From assembly GCF_900104485.1 (NCBI RefSeq), contig NZ_FMXQ01000006.1:186001-250000 (forward strand): 64,000 bases of DNA, read 5' to 3'. Positions 17,335-25,400 of this stretch are shown in pieces. The position numbers were made by a program, and so were the translations under genes. This stretch comes from Bauldia litoralis (lineage in GTDB: Bacteria; Pseudomonadota; Alphaproteobacteria; Rhizobiales; Kaistiaceae). The notes under the pieces are model-generated. The model ran no database searches. It had not been told where the DNA came from and was given only the letters and a program-made list of their open reading frames with translations. Every line of letters begins with the position of its first letter. Position 1 is the first letter of the stretch.

Positions 17335-18282
17335 TTGTTTCTTCCTGATCCAGACAGGGCGGCGGCGATCGATCGCGCCGTCCGTCTCGGCGTGGCCGAC
17401 AGCCTCTCCGAGATACGGGCGCCGTTGGCGCTGCAGGTCGAGTCGGCGGCGCCCGCGCTCGATCGTCTTTGCGACGCCTTGCGGGCAGGGCCTGTGCCGC
17501 CTGCAGTCTTTGCGCTCTATACCGATCTTGCCCATGCGCTCCGGGACGAAGATCCGGGGGCGGTGATGTCGGTCCTGACGACCGCCGGGACGATCGATCT
17601 TCGGCCACCCGGCCCGGTGCAGGCGGTCAACCTGACCGATGCGGATCTCGGCGCCGGGATGGCAGACCGCTTCATTCGCCATATCGACGACGATCCTGAG
17701 GTGGCGATCGACGCGCGGCCGCTTGCCGCCGACGAACTGGATGCGGCAACGCGCCGGCTCGGCGAAGCGATGTCCCTTGTCGATGCGGCCGACCCTTCGC
17801 TCGGGCGTGAGTTGCGGGCGCTGGTTCGCCAAGTGGTGTTCGCCAAAGGCGGCGGCGAGGCGCCGGATTTCGGCGGGACGACGACCTTTTATCTGTGGGG
17901 CGCCAATGTCATCAATGCATTGAATCATCCGGATGCGGTGACTCTGGCGGAAGGGATCGTCCACGAGGCGGCGCACGCGCTCCTGCTTGGCGCGAGCCTT
18001 GGCGAGCCGCTCGTCCACAACCCGGGCGGCGAGCGCTATGCCTCGCCGCTCCGGCCGGATGAGCGACCAATGGACGGAATCGTCCATGCCACTTTCGTCG
18101 TCGCGCGACTCCACTATTTCGCGACCCGGCCGGCGATGGCCGAGGTCTTCTCCGACGCGCAGATCGCGGATTACATGCACCAGTTCCGCCTCGGCGACGA
18201 GATTGTTGCCGAGCATGCGATATTCACCCCGGTCGGCAAGGCCTTCTATGACGCGGCCCGACAGTATATGTCAGGCGCATAA
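17335..18282 (+). CDS. HExxH-motif putative peptide-modification protein
   Basis: A 315-residue protein. The zinc/iron-type motif VHEAAHALL has His210, Glu211 and His214. Downstream is SPLRPDERPMDGIVHATFVV, where the R-P-x-x-G-[IL]-x-H pattern (His near 248) matches the C-terminal half of the family modelled as TIGR04267, 'HEXXH motif-containing putative peptide modification protein'. Members of this group occur beside or fused to RiPP-modifying radical SAM enzymes. Some fused members have been reported to be 2-oxoglutarate-dependent beta-hydroxylases rather than proteases. The start is TTG at 17335: the first stop upstream in frame is 17311-17313, AGAGG precedes the TTG at suitable distance, and no ATG lies between. 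It follows the 60-residue peptide gene by 121 bases and is followed by the ACP. Confidence 0.75.
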   Translation: MFLPDPDRAAAIDRAVRLGVADSLSEIRAPLALQVESAAPALDRLCDALRAGPVPPAVFALYTDLAHALRDEDPGAVMSVLTTAGTIDLRPPGPVQAVNLTDADLGAGMADRFIRHIDDDPEVAIDARPLAADELDAATRRLGEAMSLVDAADPSLGRELRALVRQVVFAKGGGEAPDFGGTTTFYLWGANVINALNHPDAVTLAEGIVHEAAHALLLGASLGEPLVHNPGGERYASPLRPDERPMDGIVHATFVVARLHYFATRPAMAEVFSDAQIADYMHQFRLGDEIVAEHAIFTPVGKAFYDAARQYMSGA

Positions 18283-18361
18283 TTCCGGGATTCGATGAAA
18301 ACCTGCTGATCGGCCTGACGACCATGCGGGCATGACGACAGAGCAGTTGAAGGAGCGCGCA

Positions 18362-18649
18362 ATGGAACCAGACAAGATTCGCAAGCTGGTCATCGAGAAG
18401 ACGGCGAATCTCGCGGGCATCAAGCCGGACGAGATCACGCCCGAGTCCAATCTCGAGGCGCTCGGCCTCGATTCGGCCGACGCGGTGGTGCTGGCGATGG
18501 AGATCGAGCAGGAGACCGGACGGGAGATCGAAGTGGGATTGTTCCTGCGCTGCGAGACCGTGGCCGAGGCGGCCGAAGAGATCGCCCGCCTGACCAGCGG
18601 TGGCGACGCGGCGAAGCCGGACGCCGCTGCCAATAGCGGCGAAGCCTGA
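18362..18649 (+). CDS. Acyl carrier protein
   Basis: A 95-residue acidic helical protein. The phosphopantetheine site is LGLDSADAVVLAMEIE with Ser38; the residue after Ser is Ala where Leu or Met is more usual. The N-terminal IRKLVIEKTANLAGIKPDEI and the helix III region match stand-alone ACPs. A 15-residue Ala/Gly/Asp-rich tail extends beyond the fold. The start chosen is the ATG at 18362 with AGGAG 6 bases upstream; an ATG at 18332 lacks a ribosome site. It lies between the HExxH gene and the glycosyltransferase, not beside fatty-acid synthase genes, which points to specialised metabolism. It is the probable partner of the FAAL at 12990. Confidence 0.85.
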   Translation: MEPDKIRKLVIEKTANLAGIKPDEITPESNLEALGLDSADAVVLAMEIEQETGREIEVGLFLRCETVAEAAEEIARLTSGGDAAKPDAAANSGEA

Positions 18650-18660
18650 TCGCCCGGCCG

Positions 18661-19500
18661 ATGGCCGACAGTCCGCGCTATTCGATCATCACGACTTGCA
18701 AGGGCCGGTGGCACCACCTGTCCGAATCGCTTCCGCAGCTTCTGGCTCAGCCTGACTCGGAAGTCATCGTCGTCGACTATGCATGCCCCGACCGGACTGC
18801 GGAGCGTGTCGCTGAAAGCCACCCCGAGGCCCGGGTCGTCCGCGTTCGCGGCGTGGAGGGGTTCAACGCTAGCCGCGCCCGGAACTGCGGCGCGACCGAA
18901 GCGCTTGGCGAGACGCTGATCTTTGTCGATGCCGACGTGATCATCTCCGACCGGTTTGTCGCGCTGGTGGATGCGACCCTCGGGGAGGGCGCTTACGCCA
19001 AGCCCCACGAGCCGGAAGTCGTGCTCGACAATTCCTACCAGGGTACCTGCGTCGTGCATCGACGCCATTTCGACCTCGTCGGTGGCTATGACGAGGTTCT
19101 CACGAACTACGGCGGTGAGGACCTCGAACTGTACGAACGCCTCGCCGCCGCGCGGGTCGAGAGCGTCTTTCTCGACCCGGCGGCCTTTGTCCGGGTGATC
19201 GATCACGATCATCAGGATCGCGGTCGCTACTTCGACATGAGCGCCGAGCGCGGCTTCCTGATCGGCAAGGTCTACCGCGTCGCGAAGGATGCGATGGTCC
19301 GGCTCAACGGCCAGTTCGACATCGACCCGGATCTCCGACAACAACTCTACGATGAAGTCGCCCGGCTGGTCGGCAACATGGAGCGGATGGAGCGCAAGGA
19401 ACTCAGTCTGGAGATCAAGTTCCCGGACGACAAGACGCGCGGCCTGCACGAGACCTGGGAGTTTCTCCGCACGGTGACGGTACAGGTGAAACTGCGCTGA
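18661..19500 (+). CDS. GT2-family glycosyltransferase
   Basis: A 279-residue GT-A fold protein without membrane segments. It begins YSIITTCKGRWHHLSESLP (the nucleotide-binding first strand), has VIVVDYACPD, the DxD-type metal site FVDADVIIS near residues 81-89, an acceptor-side HRRHFDLVGGYDE, and the catalytic-region GGEDLELYERL near 152-162. The last motif is typical of polypeptide N-acetylgalactosaminyl-transferase-like and chondroitin-type GT2 enzymes. It starts 11 bases after the ACP stop, so it belongs to the same transcript. A sugar is probably added to the product of this block; donor and acceptor are unknown. Confidence 0.85.
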   Translation: MADSPRYSIITTCKGRWHHLSESLPQLLAQPDSEVIVVDYACPDRTAERVAESHPEARVVRVRGVEGFNASRARNCGATEALGETLIFVDADVIISDRFVALVDATLGEGAYAKPHEPEVVLDNSYQGTCVVHRRHFDLVGGYDEVLTNYGGEDLELYERLAAARVESVFLDPAAFVRVIDHDHQDRGRYFDMSAERGFLIGKVYRVAKDAMVRLNGQFDIDPDLRQQLYDEVARLVGNMERMERKELSLEIKFPDDKTRGLHETWEFLRTVTVQVKLR

Positions 19501-20053
19501 TCGGGGATCGAGGCCCGAAAGCTGCGGCCGCGCCGAGCCGCAAGCCTTATAGGCGCCGCCGTGAGCCGCCGTCTGCTCAACGCATCGTGTCCAAGCCGCC
19601 TGGTCAGAAGGCACCGGGTCGCTGACGCTTGAGGAATGGCTCGCGGCTGCCGGTGCCATCGCTGCACGGAGTCTCCTGCGTCGAGGGTGCGCAGGCACGG
19701 ATCACGATGTCCGACCACTCGATGCTGTGCCCGAGATGCTGGAACAGCGCGAAGGATGCCGCGCCATGTCGCGGCAGTTCCGCGCCTCGGGTTCGGCCGT
19801 GCCGCGAAGGTCGCGCCGACCGGAAACGCCATCGCGTCGATGTTGCCGCGGATCGTGATGTCGGCATGACGATAGCGGAACGTCTGCTATCCAAAAAGCC
19901 TTCGCTGTTTGCCCTGCCTGACGGGATTCGGTTGCGCGACTTCCCAACCTATGTCTTAGTTAGTTTGTGGCTCGTACAAACCTTCGGGCCAATCGACCGA
20001 TCGGTGGGGCGTCGACCGATGTTGAACCGCACAGACGCGTTCAAACTGGGAGC
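19501..20053. other. 553-base intergenic region, no supported gene
   Basis: This is the longest gene-free stretch in the window. Reading frames of 77-161 codons exist on both strands but none has a ribosome site, a family-like pattern or consistent codon use. On the minus strand around 19600-19900 the most protein-like text switches frame twice, which could be a decayed gene. The last 150 bases should hold the promoter of the binding-protein gene at 20054. Confidence 0.4.
19993..20020 (+). promoter_or_regulatory. Possible operator upstream of ribose-type ABC operon
   Basis: TCGACCGAT occurs twice in direct orientation (19993-20001 and 20012-20020, 19 bases apart, about two helical turns). 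The first copy overlaps a perfect 10-base palindrome, ACCGATCGGT (19996-20005). It lies 34-61 bases before the start of the importer operon. Binding by the ROK regulator at 25401 is a guess. Confidence 0.3.
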
Positions 20054-20989
20054 ATGAAGATGAATTGCACCAAACTCATTGGAGCCGCGGCGCTGATTGG
20101 ACTGTCGTTCACGTCTGCCGCGGTCGCGCAGGACGACCTGTCCATCGGGATCGTTACCTTTTCCTCGTCCGACGTCGACACCAACCAGATGATCGACACG
20201 ATGACCGAAGCCGCCACGTTGCAGGGGTGGAGCGTCGAGACGCTCAACGCGAACGGCGATCCGTCCCAGGCGATCACGGCGATGAAGCAGCTCGCGACTA
20301 AGGGCGTCGACGCCATCATTGTCACGGTCTTCGATTCGACTGGTCTCGCGGCCGGCATCGCCGCCGCTGAGGAGGCAAATATTCCGGTCCTCTCGGCGGG
20401 TGGCGGAATGGCGCCGGGGATCGCGCTTTCGGCCAGCACCGGTGCTGCCGACCCGCTGGTTGCGCTGATGCTTGAGGACATCGGCAATGCCGGGACGCTT
20501 CTCGACCTGAGCTATCACCCCGGCGTTCCTTGTCGCGAGCGTGCCGACGCCTTCGATGCGGCGGTCGCAGCGAACCCCGCCCTGAAGGCGACCACGCACG
20601 AAATCACCATTCCCGGCGCAGCCGAATCCTCGCAGGCGGCGACAAGCGCATGGCTGACCGCCACGGCGGGCGACGAGGGGCCGTTCGCCATCTTCAACTG
20701 CTATGACGACAACGCGATGGGGGCGATCGCCGCACTCAAGCAGAATGGCCGCGACGACGTGCTGGTCTATTCCTTCAATGCCACCGCGCCCGCCGTCCAG
20801 GCGGTCAAGGACGGCAGCATGCGGGCGACCCTCGGTGTCGACCTGACGTCCGCCGGACAAATCCTCGTCGACACGATCCCGGAGATTCTCGCGGCCGGGG
20901 AAGCCTGGGAGCCGAAATACTTCATTCCGGGATATACCATGGTGACCAAGGATAACGTCGACGCGTTCATGGCCGAGAACCCGCAGTAA
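20054..20989 (+). CDS. Sugar-type ABC transporter periplasmic binding protein (RbsB-like)
   Basis: A 311-residue exported protein. The signal peptide is MKMNCTKLIGAAALIGLSFT with cleavage near SAAVAQ. The mature protein shows the two-lobed RbsB/type I periplasmic-binding pattern: IGIVTFSSSDVDTNQM, QAITAMKQLATKGVDAIIV, then IPVLSAGGG, ending YFIPGYTMVTKDNVDAF. The ATG at 20054 has GGGAG just upstream; the frame extends to 19967 but without signal-peptide character. It is the first gene of an importer operon with permease and ATPase. The ligand is unknown: the co-transcribed cyclase and amidase make a nitrogen-containing or lactone/lactam-type compound as plausible as a sugar. Confidence 0.88.
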   Translation: MKMNCTKLIGAAALIGLSFTSAAVAQDDLSIGIVTFSSSDVDTNQMIDTMTEAATLQGWSVETLNANGDPSQAITAMKQLATKGVDAIIVTVFDSTGLAAGIAAAEEANIPVLSAGGGMAPGIALSASTGAADPLVALMLEDIGNAGTLLDLSYHPGVPCRERADAFDAAVAANPALKATTHEITIPGAAESSQAATSAWLTATAGDEGPFAIFNCYDDNAMGAIAALKQNGRDDVLVYSFNATAPAVQAVKDGSMRATLGVDLTSAGQILVDTIPEILAAGEAWEPKYFIPGYTMVTKDNVDAFMAENPQ

Positions 20990-21070
20990 AGCGGCCTTGT
21001 CCAACACGCAGGATTCCGGCCGCATTGACGGCCGGGATCGATCCCGATGTCCTCGCCCCAAGGCGTAGCC

Positions 21071-22087
21071 ATGTCTGCTGACCGCAATGCCGCCAAGGGC
21101 GGGGAGACAGCTACCGTGACCGCGGCGCCGCCGGCCACGCGCGCCATCGTGATGCGCGTGCTCGGGACGTACGGAACCATCATCGTCCTGGTCCTGATGG
21201 TCGTGGTGTTCTCGTCGCTGCGGCCGGGGACATTTTCGTCCGTCGGCAACTTCCGGAACATCTTCAACGACATGGCGATCGGGACCATCGTCGCCGCCGG
21301 GCTGACCGTGCCGCTGGTCGCCGGCGATTTCGACCTCAGCATCGGCTATATCGCGAGTTTCTGCGGCCTGCTCGTCGTCGGGCTGCTCAGCGCCGGACTG
21401 GCCATCCCGGTGGCCATCCTCCTGGTCATCGCCGTCGGCATGGCGATCGGCATCGTCAACGGCTTCATTGTCACCAAGATCGGCGTCAACGCTTTCATCG
21501 CGACGCTCGGAACCGGGACGGTGGTCGTCGGGCTCAACTACGCCTATTCCGGCGGCATTCCCCAGCAACTGACGCAGTCGCGGGAGTTTACCGATATTGC
21601 GATCGGTCGGATCGCCGGCGTGCCGCATCTCGTTCTGCTGATGGCGGCGGTTCTGGTCGTCCTCTGGGTCATCCTCAATCGCACGGTGCAGGGGCAGCAT
21701 ATCAAGGCGATCGGGGTGAGCCCCGAATCCGCCCGCCGCGCCGGCGTCGCAGTCGATCGCAGCCGCATCGTCGCCTTCGCCATCGCCAGCACCTGTGCCG
21801 CCATCGGCGGTGTGCTGATGGCGTCGAACCTCGGCTCGGGGCAGGTGACGGCCGGCGACGGGTTCATGCTCACCTCCTTCGCCGCCGCTTTTCTCGGCTC
21901 GGCAGCGCTGAAGGAGGGCCAGTTCCATATCGTCGGGACGCTGATCGGCGTGCTGACCGTGGCGGTCGGCAACAACGGGCTGGCGATGATCGGTGCGCCG
22001 ATCTTCACCCAGTTCGTCTTCGCCGGTTCGCTCCTCGTCGTTGCCGTGGCGCTTGGCGGCATCGGCCGCCGCTACAGGATAGGGTGA
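21071..22087 (+). CDS. ABC transporter permease (RbsC-like)
   Basis: A 338-residue polytopic membrane protein with about eight to ten hydrophobic segments. It has the family landmark VAGDFDLSIGYIASFCGLLV near residue 95 and the cytoplasmic coupling segment GVSPESARRAGVAVDRSRI near 225. It is of the ribose/xylose-type permease family and would form a homodimer with the ATPase below. The ATG at 21071 was preferred because AAGG lies 8 bases upstream; an ATG at 21047 in frame would add 8 residues. Its stop overlaps the ATPase start (GTGA), and it follows the binding protein by about 80 bases. Confidence 0.88.
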   Translation: MSADRNAAKGGETATVTAAPPATRAIVMRVLGTYGTIIVLVLMVVVFSSLRPGTFSSVGNFRNIFNDMAIGTIVAAGLTVPLVAGDFDLSIGYIASFCGLLVVGLLSAGLAIPVAILLVIAVGMAIGIVNGFIVTKIGVNAFIATLGTGTVVVGLNYAYSGGIPQQLTQSREFTDIAIGRIAGVPHLVLLMAAVLVVLWVILNRTVQGQHIKAIGVSPESARRAGVAVDRSRIVAFAIASTCAAIGGVLMASNLGSGQVTAGDGFMLTSFAAAFLGSAALKEGQFHIVGTLIGVLTVAVGNNGLAMIGAPIFTQFVFAGSLLVVAVALGGIGRRYRIG

Positions 22088-22917
22088 CGCGCATGGCGGC
22101 CGAACGTCCCGACGGCGAGACCACCGAGCGCAAGGCGCTTCTCGACCTTCGCCATATCTCGAAAAGCTTTGGCGGCATCCATGCGCTGGATGACCTGTCC
22201 CTCTCGCTTCACCGGCACGATGTCGTCGGGCTGGTCGGAGACAACGGTGCCGGCAAGTCGACCCTGATCAAGATCCTGGCGGGCGCCCACGATCCGACGT
22301 CCGGCGTCATCGAACTCGAGGGGCGCCCCCAGCGGCTGTCGCCGCCGGCCGAGGCGCAGCGGCTGGGTATCGAGACCGTCTATCAGGATCTCTCCCTGGT
22401 CGGCACGTTCAATGCCGCCGAGAACTTCTTCCTCGGTCGCGAGATTTCGGTCGGGAAGGGGCCGGCGCTGTTTCGTTTCATCCGCCCCAAGGCGATGGCC
22501 AAGACCGCGATCCGCGGACTCGAGGAACTCCACATCGACATCCCCGGCGTACGCAGCAAGCCGGTCGACCGCATGTCGGGCGGCCAGCGCCAACTCGTCG
22601 CCATCGCCCGCGGCGCATTCTGGGGCAACAAGCTGCTCCTTCTCGACGAACCCACCGCCGCCCTTGGCGTGCGGGAGTCGCGGGAGGTGCTCGACCTCAT
22701 CGGTCGGCTCAGCGCGCGTGGCATCACCATCGTCATGGTCACCCACAACCTCGAACATCTGTGGGCGGTGTGTAACCGGGTCGTTGTCATGCGTCGGGGC
22801 CGCAAGGTCGCGGACATGCCGAGCGCCGCGACCACGATGGAGGACGTCGTCGGCTACATAACCGGCGCGAAGGAGCCCGAAGGGACAAGCGCCCGGCTGC
22901 GCGAGGGCGCGGCATGA
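22084..22917 (+). CDS. ABC transporter ATP-binding protein (single-domain RbsA-like)
   Basis: A 277-residue ATPase with one nucleotide-binding domain, not the tandem two found in RbsA itself; such half-size partners (FrcA-like) are common in Rhizobiales. Walker A is GDNGAGKST, the Q-loop is near TVYQDLSL, the signature is MSGGQRQ, and Walker B is LLLLDEPTAAL followed by the H-loop in MVTHNLEH. The GTG at 22084 overlaps the permease stop; an ATG three codons later is an alternative. The stop overlaps the next gene's start (ATGA at 22914). Confidence 0.9.
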   Translation: MTRMAAERPDGETTERKALLDLRHISKSFGGIHALDDLSLSLHRHDVVGLVGDNGAGKSTLIKILAGAHDPTSGVIELEGRPQRLSPPAEAQRLGIETVYQDLSLVGTFNAAENFFLGREISVGKGPALFRFIRPKAMAKTAIRGLEELHIDIPGVRSKPVDRMSGGQRQLVAIARGAFWGNKLLLLDEPTAALGVRESREVLDLIGRLSARGITIVMVTHNLEHLWAVCNRVVVMRRGRKVADMPSAATTMEDVVGYITGAKEPEGTSARLREGAA

Positions 22918-23867
22918 GTGATACCGAAACGCTGGCGCACCTCCTCGCCGAGGCGCCGAGCAACTGGGGGCGTTGGGGCGCGGATGACGAGATCGGCGCC
23001 CTGAACTACCTGACCGGTGCGGAGGTGAAGTCCGGTCTCGCAGCGGTCCGCCAGCATCGCACCTTCACCCTCGGGGTACCGGTCGCCACGCCGGCCGGCG
23101 ACCACGTCTTTCCCGGCCGGTGGCCGGCGCGCCACTACATGGTCGCGGACAAGGCTGGGTTCGAGGCTGGCCATTGGCACCCGATGCCGGGCGGTCTCGA
23201 ATTCGCCGACGACTATGTCAGCGGCTTCGCCCAGGCCGGGACCCATTGCGACGCCCTCGGCCACATGTGGTTCGACGATACGCTGTGGAACGGCTACCCG
23301 GCCGCCTCGACCAACGGCGGCATGACCCGGGCGGGAATCGAGCCGATCGCCGCGCGCGGTGTCGTCGGCCGGTCGGTGCTCATCGACATGGCGCGGTTTC
23401 GCGGCAAACCGGCGCTCGCAAGGGCTGAAACCTTCGATCACCGCGACCTCCTCGAATGTGCGCGGGCCCAGGGCGTCGAGATCCAGCCGCGCTCGATTCT
23501 CCTGGTGCGGACCGGCTGGGTCGGTGCTCTGCGGTCGGGTGCGGAGACGATCGGTGACGGCTATTGGGAACCAGGCCTGACCTTCAGCCTCGACCTCGTG
23601 CGCTGGTTCGACGAAATGCAGATTCCGTGCCTGGTGACCGACAGCCTGGCCAACGAGACCACCTATGAGCCCCGGACCGGGATGATGCTGGTCCTGCATG
23701 CGGCGCTGATGCGCAATCTCGGGGTGGTGTTCACCGAGATGGCCTGGCTCGACGACCTCGCGGCGGATTGCGCCGCCGATCGCCAGTATGACGGATTCTA
23801 CTGCGCCAGCCCGACCCGGGTGAGCAAGGGCACCGGCGGCTCGGTCAATCCCGTTTTCATCAAGTAG
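22914..23867 (+). CDS. Cyclase-family metal-dependent hydrolase
   Basis: A 317-residue member of the cyclase/kynurenine-formamidase-like family. The metal-site motif GTHCDALGHMW near residues 113-123 matches the family's H-x-G-T-H-x-D-x-P/x-x-H consensus, with Gln-Ala in place of the first H-x. The opening SNWGRWGADDEIGALNYLT is typical of the long subfamily. Members hydrolyse amides, formamides or lactone-like rings using zinc or manganese. It is translationally coupled to the importer ATPase (ATGA) and followed 29 bases later by an amidase, so the two enzymes probably open and deaminate the imported compound in sequence. Confidence 0.85.
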   Translation: MSDTETLAHLLAEAPSNWGRWGADDEIGALNYLTGAEVKSGLAAVRQHRTFTLGVPVATPAGDHVFPGRWPARHYMVADKAGFEAGHWHPMPGGLEFADDYVSGFAQAGTHCDALGHMWFDDTLWNGYPAASTNGGMTRAGIEPIAARGVVGRSVLIDMARFRGKPALARAETFDHRDLLECARAQGVEIQPRSILLVRTGWVGALRSGAETIGDGYWEPGLTFSLDLVRWFDEMQIPCLVTDSLANETTYEPRTGMMLVLHAALMRNLGVVFTEMAWLDDLAADCAADRQYDGFYCASPTRVSKGTGGSVNPVFIK

Positions 23868-23896
23868 CGCTTTCAGGAACACGAAAGATCATTGCC

Positions 23897-25393
23897 ATGA
23901 CGATGCCCGACTCCGACACGCAGCTCTGCTTCCTGCCCGCGACGGAACTGGCCGCCCGCATCAGGCGGCGCGACCTGTCGCCTGTCGAGGTGACGGAGGC
24001 GTATCTGCGGCGGATCGAGGCGCGCAATCCGCTCGTCAACGCCTATAGCCTGATCCTCGCCGACCGGGCGATGGACGCGGCCCGCGCCGCTGAGAAGGCG
24101 GTGATGGCCGGCGGCCCGCTTGGCGCTCTCCACGGTGTTCCCGTCGGGATCAAGGACCTCGACGACGTCGCCGGTGTTCCGACCTCGATGGGATCCAACG
24201 CGGTGATGAACCGCGTGCCGGCGAAGAGCAGCCTGGCGGTCGAGCGCCTTCTCGATGCCGGAGCCATCGTTCTCGGCAAGACCAACGCGCCGGAATTCGG
24301 GCATAAGGGCACCACCGACAACCTCCGTTTCGGCCCGACCAGCACGCCATGGGCGATCGGCTACAATGCGGGCGGGTCTTCAGGCGGCAGCGCGGCTGCC
24401 GTCGCCGACGGCATGGCGGCGTTGGCCCAGGGCACCGATGGCGGAGGATCGGTGCGCATCCCGGCATCCTTCAGCGGTACCGTCGGCTTCAAGGCTTCGT
24501 TCGGCCGCATTCCTTCGGTGACACGGCCCGACGCCTTTCTCTGGGGCCACCCGCTCGTCCATATCGGGCCGCTGGCGCGCACCGTCGCCGACGCGGCGCT
24601 GATGACCGCTGTCATGGCCGGGCCGCACCCCCGTGATCCGCTCAGCCTGCCGGATACCGGCATCGACTATGTCGCCGCCGCCGAGCGTCCGTCACGCGCG
24701 CCTCGCATCGCCTTCAGCCCGCGGCTGGGCAACTTCCCGGTCGACGCTCGGGTGGCGGCCGTCGTTCGCGACGCGGTCTCGTTCATCCAGGCGCAGGACA
24801 TCGCGGTTGACGAGGTCGAGCTCGACTTCGGGGTCGATCACAATGAGCTCGCAGCGCTATGGGTACGGACCATCGGCGTCCATTACGCGGCGATCGCGGT
24901 TCACTGGAAGGGTGAGGGTATCGACCTGCTCGGCGACCACGCCGACAGGCTGACGCCGGAGTTCCGCCGAATGCTGGAAGATGCCGTCGGGGTATCGGCG
25001 GTCGACCACGCCCTTGACGATCTGCTGCGGACGCGGATTCTCGATGGGCTTGAGGACGTCTTCGAAGATCACGACCTGATTGTCGCGCCGACACTGGCCG
25101 TTCCGCCAGTCCGCAACGCAACGGATGGCAACACCATCGGGCCGACGGAGATCAACGGCGAACCCGTCGATCCGCTGATCGGCTGGTGCATGACCTATCC
25201 GGTCAATTTCACTGGACATCCGGCAATCTCGGTGCCTGCCGGCCTGACGCCGGAAGGCCTGCCGGTCGGGCTCCAGATCATCGGCCGCCGACATGACGAC
25301 GAAAGCGTGCTCGCCATGGCAGCCCGGTTCGAGCGGATGCAGCCGTGGTTCCAGGACTATCCTGGCCTGGCGCAGGCCGACCGCGCCGCCTGA
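23897..25393 (+). CDS. Amidase-signature family amidase
   Basis: A 498-residue enzyme with the full amidase signature. The catalytic lysine is in GVPVGIKDLDDVAG (near residue 88). The glycine-serine stretch is YNAGGSSGGSAAAVADGMAA (near 155-174). The acylated serine follows in GTDGGGSVRIPASFSGTVG (near 180-198). It hydrolyses carboxamides to acid and ammonia. It closes the importer-cyclase-amidase operon and faces the ROK regulator convergently, with 7 bases between stops. The starting ATG at 23897 is followed by another two codons on; either could serve. The substrate is unknown. Confidence 0.9.
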   Translation: MTMPDSDTQLCFLPATELAARIRRRDLSPVEVTEAYLRRIEARNPLVNAYSLILADRAMDAARAAEKAVMAGGPLGALHGVPVGIKDLDDVAGVPTSMGSNAVMNRVPAKSSLAVERLLDAGAIVLGKTNAPEFGHKGTTDNLRFGPTSTPWAIGYNAGGSSGGSAAAVADGMAALAQGTDGGGSVRIPASFSGTVGFKASFGRIPSVTRPDAFLWGHPLVHIGPLARTVADAALMTAVMAGPHPRDPLSLPDTGIDYVAAAERPSRAPRIAFSPRLGNFPVDARVAAVVRDAVSFIQAQDIAVDEVELDFGVDHNELAALWVRTIGVHYAAIAVHWKGEGIDLLGDHADRLTPEFRRMLEDAVGVSAVDHALDDLLRTRILDGLEDVFEDHDLIVAPTLAVPPVRNATDGNTIGPTEINGEPVDPLIGWCMTYPVNFTGHPAISVPAGLTPEGLPVGLQIIGRRHDDESVLAMAARFERMQPWFQDYPGLAQADRAA

Positions 25394-25400
25394 GCGGCAC

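Noticed and set aside
17335-18282. Reading the HExxH protein as an ordinary zinc protease
   Set aside because: The downstream R-P-x-x-G-x-x-H segment fits the peptide-modification family better than any protease clan, and there is no signal peptide or propeptide.
19629-20057. 142-codon plus-strand ORF before the ribose-type binding protein
   Set aside because: Low family character, no ribosome site, and it overlaps the promoter and start of the binding-protein gene.
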